From Candidatus Phocaeicola gallistercoris (GTDB lineage Bacteria > Bacteroidota > Bacteroidia > Bacteroidales > Bacteroidaceae): DNA of 35,814 nucleotides. The notes under the pieces were generated by a model. The model did no database searches, was not told the origin of the DNA, and saw only the letters and a program-made list of their open reading frames with translations. The stretch is taken from assembly GCA_019116145.1 (NCBI GenBank), contig DXCG01000184.1, positions 1 to 35,814 of the forward strand, read 5' to 3'. Below, piece after piece: positions 18,982 to 26,895 of the stretch (within the stretch, counting starts at the first letter, position 1; every line of letters begins with the position of its first letter). Made by a program: the position numbers and the translations under genes.

Positions 18982-20205
18982 TCATCTCTTTTTATCCATA
19001 CTCAATTGCTGAAAGATATCATCCCGCAACCGATAAAAAACCAATACCGGATTCATTTCTTCACGTTCCTTTCTCAAAAGCAATGGTTCAACAGAATCTA
19101 CCAACATTGTTTTTACAGCATCTATATCTTCTTTCGTCTGAAAAGCTGATTCCGGATAATAAATTGCTGTCCCAACATATTGTTTACGGGAGACATCATA
19201 AAACCGGGTAGACTCAAAATCGAAATCCAAAACATTATCCATATCATTTCTAATATTTTTTATGAAAACAGCCTTGTTATCGGACAAACGTATCAACAAC
19301 AAACCTCTTTTATCGGCAGAAGTAAAAAAACTCTGCCACAGATACAGATCATCGTGAAACGGGTTGGTGTACGTATAGTAAAGACCTTTTTCTTGAGCCT
19401 CCACCATACCATCCACATTTTTACTTGTTTCATAATATGGTGTATGGAAATCTAAATAGTAATTCATCCATAAATTCTTTCCGTCAAGACGATAAATACT
19501 TCTTTTATATATAGGAGAAAAATAGATAGACGAACTACTATTTTCAAAATATGGACTTCGAACTGTAGAACCTTCAACTTGTACATTTTGGGAAAAGAAC
19601 GTATTTTGTATGGTAAAATGGGCATCGGTCAAAGCTATAAGCGAAGACTGTTCTTCATTTCCTAAACCATAAGGAGCCAATGCAAACAAAAATCTTCCAT
19701 CGGACAAATGTTTAAAACGAGTTGCCCGGAATGGTAATTGCCGCATACTTCCTAACGTTCTCCGATGATCATATACAAGTATAGACGATTTGGCACCATC
19801 CAATAGATATAAAGAATCGTTGTCTACATCAAAATCATACAGCCGAACAACCTCACCCGGTCCTTGTCCGCGGGTATAGACATCATCTATAAAGTTTCCT
19901 TCCAAATCAAATCGTTTTAACTGTTCCCGCATGTCACTAACATAGATCAAACTATCGGTTATTTTAATATTGGCAGGTGCATATAAATAAGAAGAATCAT
20001 TTGTTTCCAATTCTACATACTGTACATCTTTTATAAGCATACTTAATGGCAATTCATCTACGCTACATACATCCATATCAAGTACCACCGTACTATCTGC
20101 AATCTCACTCCTTTCGATCTTCTCTACCATTTCAGCCATTCGCTCCGGATTGGAACAAGAAATTACAAAAAACAAGATCAGTAAACTCAGTAACGTTTTC
20201 CACAT
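18982..20205 (-). CDS. 6-bladed beta-propeller lipoprotein D
   Basis: Lipobox 'FVISCSNPE'; 'TRGQGPGEVVRLYDFDVDNDSLYLLDG'. Confidence 0.8.
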   Translation of the reverse strand: MWKTLLSLLILFFVISCSNPERMAEMVEKIERSEIADSTVVLDMDVCSVDELPLSMLIKDVQYVELETNDSSYLYAPANIKITDSLIYVSDMREQLKRFDLEGNFIDDVYTRGQGPGEVVRLYDFDVDNDSLYLLDGAKSSILVYDHRRTLGSMRQLPFRATRFKHLSDGRFLFALAPYGLGNEEQSSLIALTDAHFTIQNTFFSQNVQVEGSTVRSPYFENSSSSIYFSPIYKRSIYRLDGKNLWMNYYLDFHTPYYETSKNVDGMVEAQEKGLYYTYTNPFHDDLYLWQSFFTSADKRGLLLIRLSDNKAVFIKNIRNDMDNVLDFDFESTRFYDVSRKQYVGTAIYYPESAFQTKEDIDAVKTMLVDSVEPLLLRKEREEMNPVLVFYRLRDDIFQQLSMDKKR

Positions 20206-20212
20206 AGCAATA

Positions 20213-20269
20213 CAAATATAGATGTTTCTATTTTATAAAAAAAATGTTTTTGCAGATTTTTTCACTAAA
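20213..20269 (-). promoter_or_regulatory. Duplicated promoter block upstream of propeller D (-7 box TATATTTG at 20213-20220)
   Basis: 57 bp read as identical to 16136-16192; here the -7 box sits only ~8 bp before the ATG at 20205, so the transcript would be near-leaderless. Confidence 0.6.
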
Positions 20270-20272
20270 TCA

Positions 20273-20350
20273 CCTTCATATTTCCCTCAAAACGCCCTGA
20301 CAAATAAAAAATTTGTTAAGACGTTTGGGAGGGTTTATCAAGATGTTTTT
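20273..20350 (-). repeat. Array hairpin element copy 4 (core 20291-20325)
   Basis: AACGCCCTGACAAAT-AAAAA-ATTTGTTAAGACGTT; C.A mismatch on + equals a U.G wobble on the minus-strand RNA. Confidence 0.85.
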
Positions 20351-20359
20351 ATGGTTTCA

Positions 20360-21478
20360 TCAACGCATGGTGTAAAAAATCAACATGCTCCCTTCGTGTT
20401 TGAACTGTTCTTCTACTGCTGAAGGCGCTTGCTTAAATCCGGCTTTCACTAGGTCTTCGTACACTAAAAAATCGGATAAATAGCTTACAAAACGACCTTT
20501 ATAAGAAGCTACGGGAAAGTACAATGCATTCCGACAATCGGAAAAGCGGTTACACATAAGTTTCTTATCGCGCCTGTCGTACACATACATATTGACATAA
20601 TCTTCAAAAGGTACTTGAAGTACCGCATAATCACCGCATACTACAGGCACTTCCACCAAATATTCATACGAATGCTTATTTATTTCTTCCGTATCTTTCC
20701 GGTGTTCCGGTACGACAGGATTGTGGAAATCAATCTGCACTTTATACAGACTGTCTACATTCGAACGAGGTATCACCGCATAACCATCAAACAGCATGGA
20801 GGCAAATATAATATCGTCATCGCACAGTGAAAAAAAAGTATGGTAAGCCAACGCCGTTTTTTCTTCTTCTGCATAAGGCAACAAACGTTTTACTATTTGA
20901 AAATTGCTATCGACTACAAACAACAGATGGTTCGTATGCGACATATTCACCGAGTTCATAAGGGGGACATAAGCCAACAAAAAATGCCCATTGTCCAATG
21001 CTTCGATATCCCACGCCACCAAAGGCAAAGACTTTTCTTGCCGGAAACTGCCATCGAATGCATCGTACATAAAGACTTTATGATTGTAATTGTCTAAAAC
21101 ATAAACATACTGACTGTCTACCGTGAAGCTCTTTATTTCCAAATATTCGCCGGGACCTTGTCCACGCTTATTGATAGAAAACCGGAACTTCCCCGTCTCA
21201 TCGTAAACAACCACTTTGTTCCCATAAAAATCGCCAAAATAAATCAGTCCGTTTTCGAACCGGATTTTATCTGCCTCGTAAATCAAAGCCGAATCGTTAT
21301 TCTCTAAAGCAAGAAACGATATATCCGCTACCCGGTCTGCCAATGACAGACTGTCGACGTCTTCACCCTGAAATAAAATATGAGATGCAACCAAGGCATC
21401 TTCCTCGGTTCGTGAGGTTTTGTTATCACAACTCAACAAACCTACCATGCACAATATTAAAATTACTGTTCTTTGCAT
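20360..21478 (-). CDS. 6-bladed beta-propeller lipoprotein E (closest paralog of A)
   Basis: Lipobox 'VGLLSCDNK'; 'NKRGQGPGEYLEIKSFTVDSQYVYVLDNYNHKVFMYDAFDGSF'; ends MLIFYTMR. Confidence 0.82.
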   Translation of the reverse strand: MQRTVILILCMVGLLSCDNKTSRTEEDALVASHILFQGEDVDSLSLADRVADISFLALENNDSALIYEADKIRFENGLIYFGDFYGNKVVVYDETGKFRFSINKRGQGPGEYLEIKSFTVDSQYVYVLDNYNHKVFMYDAFDGSFRQEKSLPLVAWDIEALDNGHFLLAYVPLMNSVNMSHTNHLLFVVDSNFQIVKRLLPYAEEEKTALAYHTFFSLCDDDIIFASMLFDGYAVIPRSNVDSLYKVQIDFHNPVVPEHRKDTEEINKHSYEYLVEVPVVCGDYAVLQVPFEDYVNMYVYDRRDKKLMCNRFSDCRNALYFPVASYKGRFVSYLSDFLVYEDLVKAGFKQAPSAVEEQFKHEGSMLIFYTMR

Positions 21479-21521
21479 ATAACCTCTCTCTGTTTTTTAA
21501 GCAATTCTTTTTTCCAAAGTG

Positions 21522-21590
21522 CAAGTATAAATATTTCAATTTTATCAAAAAAAAATATTTTTGCAGATTTTTTCACTAAAATCACCCTCA
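21522..21590 (-). promoter_or_regulatory. Diverged copy of the promoter block upstream of propeller E (TATACTTG at 21522-21529)
   Basis: gcaagtataaatatttcaattttatcaaaaaaaaatatttttgcagattttttcactaaaatcacc aligns with the 16.1-kb and 20.2-kb blocks. Confidence 0.55.
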
Positions 21591-21656
21591 CATTTCCCTC
21601 AAAACACCCTGACAAATAAAAAATTCGTTAAGACGTTTGGGAGGGTTTATCAAGAG
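21585..21656 (-). repeat. Array hairpin element copy 5 (core 21603-21637)
   Basis: AACACCCTGACAAAT-AAAAA-ATTCGTTAAGACGTT; differences become G.U on the minus strand. Confidence 0.85.
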
Positions 21657-21733
21657 AAAATAAAAAAATACATGCAAAGCAAAAGCATCTCTTTATAAAG
21701 AATAAACATTTTACACAAATGTTATTCCCTTTT

Positions 21734-22879
21734 TTATTTTAGTTCATAAAAAACCAATACATCATTATCATCGCTATTTATTGATATATCTGTACTTTTT
21801 ATTTGCAAATACTGATCGGGAGAAATATTACTGCAAAACACAGAATCGGACAGCATAAATAAATTCGGATAAATAACTTTCGACACATCATTCATTTTTA
21901 ATAATGATACATCCAAAAAACCTTCTTTCGTTTGCTTATTATAGAAATAATGTGCCGCAGAAGTCCTCCGTGATATACGTGCATAATACCAATCTCTAAA
22001 TTCATAAAAACGATCGATATAAGCATACCCTTTTTCTTTCATCATAGAAAATGCTTCATTAAATCCTTTCAAATAAATAAAAGATGGAGTTTCATAATCT
22101 CCCAAATCATATTCAATGCGTTGAGTCAGTTTATGAACACCACATTCATAAATAGTATGTCCCAACGTTGTCCAATAATACAATTTGTCATCATACGAAG
22201 AAAATGCAATATGGTCTTGAATTCTATAGCGCATTTTATCATTCTCAAATTCAAAAAATTCGGAAACAGTCTTCTCTTTTTCAAAGTCATACAATACTAA
22301 ATTAGGAGATTCAGACGAATCTTTGCGATATTCTCTGAATCCAAAATCCAAGAAAAACATATTTTCACCGAACAACGATAAATGATCGACAAACAAATAA
22401 GGTAATTGAATCACACGCTGAAATTCCAATAAGGTATTATAAACATGAATTCTCCCTAAGTCACCATCCAATAAATAAATTAATCTATTTTTAGAATCAA
22501 TGTCAAAACCACAAATACGCTTATATTCTTTAGGACCGGCACCTACAGCGTGAATTAATCCTATATTATCACCCTTCATATTATAAACCAATATCTGACT
22601 TGTTTTATAGTCTGCAATAAAAAGTGTGTCATTCAACATTTTTATGTCATCAATACGACCTATCAATGTAGAGTCATTTGTTTTAAGGGGTAAATAACGA
22701 ACCGACTGCACTATAGAATCGAAACTTAAGTAACCACGTTTCATAGGAGGCGTGAATGTTAAAAGGCTATCGGATGTAACGATATTTTGCGATGTAAAAA
22801 CAAACGACCGATCATCATTATTGGAGTGGCAACCTACGATTGTCAAGATTATAAAAAAAACACATAACCATTTCTTCAT
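21734..22879 (-). CDS. 6-bladed beta-propeller lipoprotein F
   Basis: Lipobox 'TIVGCHSNNDD'; 'GAGPKEYKRICGFDIDSKNRLIYLLDG'; ends VLVFYELK. Confidence 0.8.
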   Translation of the reverse strand: MKKWLCVFFIILTIVGCHSNNDDRSFVFTSQNIVTSDSLLTFTPPMKRGYLSFDSIVQSVRYLPLKTNDSTLIGRIDDIKMLNDTLFIADYKTSQILVYNMKGDNIGLIHAVGAGPKEYKRICGFDIDSKNRLIYLLDGDLGRIHVYNTLLEFQRVIQLPYLFVDHLSLFGENMFFLDFGFREYRKDSSESPNLVLYDFEKEKTVSEFFEFENDKMRYRIQDHIAFSSYDDKLYYWTTLGHTIYECGVHKLTQRIEYDLGDYETPSFIYLKGFNEAFSMMKEKGYAYIDRFYEFRDWYYARISRRTSAAHYFYNKQTKEGFLDVSLLKMNDVSKVIYPNLFMLSDSVFCSNISPDQYLQIKSTDISINSDDNDVLVFYELK

Positions 22880-22923
22880 CGTTCCTTAAAAGCATTATAA
22901 CGTTATACTTACACGAAAACTAT

Positions 22924-23178
22924 TTAATCGCAATCCCAACAGTGAGCAACATCATGACCGCCCACACATTCTGTAGACCAAACCAAAAACATTCCACAAA
23001 CAATTTCATCAGGAGCAAAATTTCCACCAATCTCCCAATTTCCATCTTCACGAGGTATATCTTTATATGGCATACATTGATATTCCCAAACCTGCACAGG
23101 CTGACAAGTATAAACTTTTGAATCCCACCATTCTTCAAGCCAATTTTCCTTCCCTGCCAATGCTTCAATATTAGCTAT
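22924..23178 (-). pseudogene. Decapitated NVEALA-family peptide gene (IANIEALAGKENWLEEWWDSKVYTCQPVQVWEYQCMPYKD...CGMFLVWSTECVGGHDVAHCWDCD*), leader missing
   Basis: Manual translation upstream of the ORF-track start (a TTG) gives TGA-IANIEALA-; NIEALA matches the NVEALA motif; 6 Cys; stop lies 45 bp before the propeller F start. Confidence 0.7.
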
Positions 23179-23199
23179 TCATAACAAAATTCGTAAAAA

Positions 23200-23277
23200 C
23201 CCTCACATTTCCCTCAAAACGCCCTGACAAATAAAAAATTTATTAAGGCGTTTGGGAGGGTTTATCAAGATGTTTTT
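23200..23277 (-). repeat. Array hairpin element copy 6 (core 23218-23252)
   Basis: AACGCCCTGACAAAT-AAAAA-ATTTATTAAGGCGTT; directly abuts the NVEALA remnant. Confidence 0.85.
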
Positions 23278-23286
23278 ATGGTTTCA

Positions 23287-23345
23287 TCAACGCATGGTGT
23301 AAAAAATCAACATGCTTCCTTCGTGTTTGAACTGTTCTGCTATGG
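23287..23345 (-). pseudogene. 3' fragment of a seventh propeller gene (TIAEQFKHEGSMLIFYTMR*)
   Basis: Near-identical at DNA level to the 3' end of propeller E (20360-20418), then diverges abruptly. Confidence 0.8.
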
Positions 23346-23351
23346 TTTCTG

Positions 23352-23795
23352 TCAATTATAAGAATATCGTTTTTTCAGAATATACCGATTGCTTAACGAA
23401 TCGGGGGTTACCGCACAAACATTACAAAGTATCCCTTTTTCGCCATTGGAAAGCAAATATTCGAAAGCACTCAATGGCAAACAAAGGGTATCGCAGGATG
23501 TTTTTATGTGTACATTGGGCGGAAGAATCATTAAAAGGGAATCTGTGTTGAATGATTTTTCCATTTGAATGGTATCTGCCATAAACAGGAAACTGGTATA
23601 TGGCTTCCCGGCATACATGCTGTCTATCCGTCCATACCGAAAAGAAAATTCTTGTCCGGATGATATGTTCTTCTTCACCGATGAGGAAAGGACCGACCGG
23701 ACTCCCTTCTTTACAACCGGACTATTTACAATAAATAGTCCTAACACTAACACAACTGCCATGGTTCCCCATAACAAAGTCACACGCTTTTTCAT
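23352..23795 (-). CDS. Hypothetical membrane-anchored/periplasmic protein, 147 aa, CxxxC and CxxC cysteines
   Basis: ORF with N-terminal hydrophobic segment 'LLWGTMAVVLVLGLFIVNS'; possible -7 box TAGTTTTG on the minus strand at 23819-23826. Confidence 0.6.
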   Translation of the reverse strand: MKKRVTLLWGTMAVVLVLGLFIVNSPVVKKGVRSVLSSSVKKNISSGQEFSFRYGRIDSMYAGKPYTSFLFMADTIQMEKSFNTDSLLMILPPNVHIKTSCDTLCLPLSAFEYLLSNGEKGILCNVCAVTPDSLSNRYILKKRYSYN

Positions 23796-24020
23796 TCTTC
23801 TATTTTTTATTTATCAAACAAAACTATAGGCTCCATATATATTTTACCTGCACCAATTAGTCTGGTTACATCTTTCCGGAAAAACTCTTTCCTTTTGCAT
23901 TGGAACTTATCGTACATTCACTTCGCATAAAAAAGTCATGCATGCCTGTAAATAAAAATAGGAACCATACTTTTATATCTCTGGTTCCTATCATCTTTTC
24001 TGTAATCACTAAATTATCGG

Positions 24021-24107
24021 CGGAAAGACAGGGATTCGAACCCTGGGAACAGTTGCCCGTTCACCGCATTTCGAGTGCGGCCCGATCGACCACTCCGGCA
24101 TCTTTCC
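24021..24107 (-). tRNA. tRNA-Ser (anticodon CGA), no encoded CCA
   Basis: Minus strand GGAAAGATGCCGGAGTGG...CCGCA-CTCGAAA-TGCGG...GGGTTCGAATCCC...TCTTTCCG; 7-bp acceptor stem, long class II variable arm, T-loop TTCGAAT. Confidence 0.93.
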
Positions 24108-24246
24108 TCAAAAAGCTGTGCAAAGATACAATAAGTATTTTATTTTTTACCATTAAAACGATGAAAAATTAAAAAATCATCGGTTAATAAAACAAATTCC
24201 TCATGAGGTTTTAACCCAAAGACGACCAACTTTTCCCTAAAACAAC

Positions 24247-24281
24247 AATAGAGAACCCACCACATAGGCAAGTTCTCTATT
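24247..24281 (-). terminator. Probable intrinsic terminator downstream of nqrF
   Basis: Perfect 10-bp inverted repeat AATAGAGAAC...GTTCTCTATT between the nqrF stop and the tRNA. Confidence 0.6.
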
Positions 24282-24307
24282 AAAAATAAAAAATATGTAT
24301 AGACTGA

Positions 24308-25576
24308 TTATCCGCCGAAGTTGTCGTACATAATAGCGCTTTCGTCTACTCCCAAGCTATCCAACATAGCGACAACTGCTTTTGACATCGGACCGGGACC
24401 ACACATATAATATTCGATGTCTTCCGGAGCTTCATGGTCCTTCAAATAAGTATTCAACATTACCTGATGAACAAATCCCGGCGTGTACTTCACTCCGGCA
24501 GCATCAGCTGCAGGGTCTGGACGGTCAAGTGCCAGATGGAAATGGAAATTTGAAAAATCTTTTTCCAACTGAAGGAAGTCTTGCAGATAGAATACCTCGT
24601 TCAATGCACGTGCACCATAGAAATAATGCATTACACGGTCGCGTGTATTCAATGTACGTGTCATGTGCATAATCTGCGCACGCAATGGAGCCATACCTGC
24701 ACCACCTCCGACCCAAATCATTTCTTTCTTGGAATTGAAAATAGGATGGAAGTCCCCATACGGACCACTCATCAGCACTTTATCACCCGGCTTCAACGTA
24801 AAGATGTATGAAGAAGCAATTCCCGGATTGACATCCATAAATCCGCTGCGGTCTGGCTTGAACGGAGGAGTAGCAATACGTACGGTCAGCATAAACACAT
24901 CACCTTCTGCCGGATAGTTTGCCATAGAGTAAGCACGGATAGTCGGTTCGGTATTTACACATTTTAAAGAGAACATATTGAATTTTTCCCATGCCGGTAA
25001 ATATTCATCGCCTATCAACGACTTATCGATGTCTTTGTCGTAATCCATCGTAAATGCAGGAATCTTAATCTGTGCATACGAACCCGGGATGAAATCCATG
25101 TGAGCGCCTGCAGGCAACTGTACTTTAAACTCTTTGATAAATGTTGCCACATTCTTATTTGAAATAACGGTACATTCGTATTCTTTTACACCCAAAACAG
25201 ATTCGGGTATCTTAATAGACATATCCCCTTTTACTTTCACCTGACATCCTAAACGCCAATGATCTTTCTGCTGTTTGCGGGAAAAATGACTTACCTCTGA
25301 GGGCAATATTTCTCCCCCTCCCTCAAGAACTTGACATTTGCACTGTCCACACGAACCTTTACCTCCACATGCGGAAGATAAGAATATGCTGTTTACAGCC
25401 AATGTATTTAACAATGTCGATCCGGACTCAACATCTAACTGATTATCACCATTGATTGTCAGTTTAACTTTTCCAGAAGTAACTAAAAACCGTTTGGCTA
25501 TCAATAAAATAACAACTAATACAAGGATCGTTACAAGAAACACTCCTATGCTTGCTAAAATAAATCTTATATCCAT
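24308..25576 (-). CDS. nqrF: Na+-translocating NADH:quinone reductase subunit F
   Basis: 2Fe-2S motif 'SSACGGKGSCGQCKCQV', FAD/NAD domain 'RAYSMANYPAE', 'WVGGGAGMAPLRAQIMHM'. Confidence 0.95.
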   Translation of the reverse strand: MDIRFILASIGVFLVTILVLVVILLIAKRFLVTSGKVKLTINGDNQLDVESGSTLLNTLAVNSIFLSSACGGKGSCGQCKCQVLEGGGEILPSEVSHFSRKQQKDHWRLGCQVKVKGDMSIKIPESVLGVKEYECTVISNKNVATFIKEFKVQLPAGAHMDFIPGSYAQIKIPAFTMDYDKDIDKSLIGDEYLPAWEKFNMFSLKCVNTEPTIRAYSMANYPAEGDVFMLTVRIATPPFKPDRSGFMDVNPGIASSYIFTLKPGDKVLMSGPYGDFHPIFNSKKEMIWVGGGAGMAPLRAQIMHMTRTLNTRDRVMHYFYGARALNEVFYLQDFLQLEKDFSNFHFHLALDRPDPAADAAGVKYTPGFVHQVMLNTYLKDHEAPEDIEYYMCGPGPMSKAVVAMLDSLGVDESAIMYDNFGG

Positions 25577-25591
25577 TTGTTCTTTCCTTTA

Positions 25592-26215
25592 TTAGATATT
25601 CAACCCAGAAAAACACATAAATGCCATCGCCATCAGACCTACTGTAATGAAAGTAATTCCTAACCCTTTCAATGGAGCAGGCACATTGGAATAAGCCATT
25701 TTTTCACGAACGGCAGCCAAACCAACAATTGCCAGCATCCATCCTATACCCGAACCTAATGCATAGGATATTGCATCCCAGATATCGCCAATGTATTTAG
25801 GATCGGACGGTGTCAAGTTAATGCGTTGCTGCATAAACAGTGATGCTCCCATAATGGCACAGTTCACAGCTATCAACGGAAGGAATATACCTAATGATGC
25901 ATATAACGATGGGCTAAAACGTTCTACAATCATTTCAACCAACTGTGTAATTGCCGCAATAACAGCAATGAAAAGGATAAAACTTAGAAAACTTAAATCG
26001 ATTCCCAATATGCCATCGGCAGCCAATACTTTAGTCTGAAGCAAATAATTGACGGGAAGTGTCACAACTAACACAAAGGTTACTGCAATTCCTAAACCCA
26101 CAGCCGTTTTTACATTTTTCGATACCGCCAGATATGAACACATTCCTAAAAAGAATGCAAAAATCATATTGTCCACAAATATCGAACGGACTAATAAACT
26201 TATAAAATGTTCCAT
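25592..26215 (-). CDS. nqrE: Na+-NQR subunit E
   Basis: '[42 protein letters not shown]'. Confidence 0.95.
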   Translation of the reverse strand: MEHFISLLVRSIFVDNMIFAFFLGMCSYLAVSKNVKTAVGLGIAVTFVLVVTLPVNYLLQTKVLAADGILGIDLSFLSFILFIAVIAAITQLVEMIVERFSPSLYASLGIFLPLIAVNCAIMGASLFMQQRINLTPSDPKYIGDIWDAISYALGSGIGWMLAIVGLAAVREKMAYSNVPAPLKGLGITFITVGLMAMAFMCFSGLNI

Positions 26216-26235
26216 AATTCTTTTCCTTTCTTGAC

Positions 26236-26874
26236 TTATTCCTTATCCTGCAATTCAGGGTGCTTTGCACGTTGATACCATATAAGACATGCTACTATTA
26301 TCAATGCCATCGGAGGCATCAACATCAAGCCATTGTTTACATAACCGGCACTTTTTATTGCATCGTAGTTCAAAATATTATAACCAAGCAGAGTACCGGA
26401 ACCTAATAATTCACGAATAAATGCAACGATCACCAAAATTTTGGCATACCCCAAGCCATTTCCTAAACCGTCTAAGCACGATTCCCATGGACCGTTAGCC
26501 ATAGCAAAAGCCTCTAAACGCCCCATCAGAATACAGTTCGTAATAATCAGACCAACATATACAGACAACTGTACACTTACATCGTAAGCAAAAGCTTTAA
26601 GCAACTCACTTACAATTGTAACCAATGCAGCAACAACAACCAACTGTACGATTATACGGATACGATTAGGAATGGTTTTGCGAATTAATGAAATAACGAC
26701 ATTCGAAAATGCAGTAATGATTGTTACTGAAAGTCCCATCACAATAGCCGGTTCCAGCTTGGATGTCACAGCCAATGCCGAACAAATGCCCAAAACCTGA
26801 ACTGTCACCGGATTGTTCATGCTTATAGGAGTTGAAAATACTTCCTTATTTTTTGCTGAAAATAAACTTCCCAT
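26236..26874 (-). CDS. nqrD: Na+-NQR subunit D
   Basis: '[31 protein letters not shown]...[16 protein letters not shown]'. Confidence 0.95.
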   Translation of the reverse strand: MGSLFSAKNKEVFSTPISMNNPVTVQVLGICSALAVTSKLEPAIVMGLSVTIITAFSNVVISLIRKTIPNRIRIIVQLVVVAALVTIVSELLKAFAYDVSVQLSVYVGLIITNCILMGRLEAFAMANGPWESCLDGLGNGLGYAKILVIVAFIRELLGSGTLLGYNILNYDAIKSAGYVNNGLMLMPPMALIIVACLIWYQRAKHPELQDKE

Positions 26875-26895
26875 ATTGATTATCTCCTCCTTATA

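Noticed and set aside
22920-23168. ORF 22920..23168 (MKHWQGRKIGLKNGG...) as a gene
   Set aside because: It is an alternative frame over the NVEALA remnant; the other frame carries the NIEALA motif and the Cys-rich tail.
14824-23277. The six repeats as a CRISPR array
   Set aside because: Spacing is >1 kb with genes between, there are no uniform spacers and no cas genes in the window.
14824-23277. The six repeats as a MITE/transposon remnant
   Set aside because: They sit at equivalent positions after stop codons, no target-site duplications were seen, and variation preserves pairing mainly on the transcribed strand. A genome-wide search is still needed.
14911-24107. The propeller array as a genomic island integrated at the 3' end of tRNA-Ser
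   Set aside because: No integrase, relaxase or phage gene in the window, and I did not see a second copy of the tRNA 3' end (GGGTTCGAATCCCTG) forming a direct repeat.
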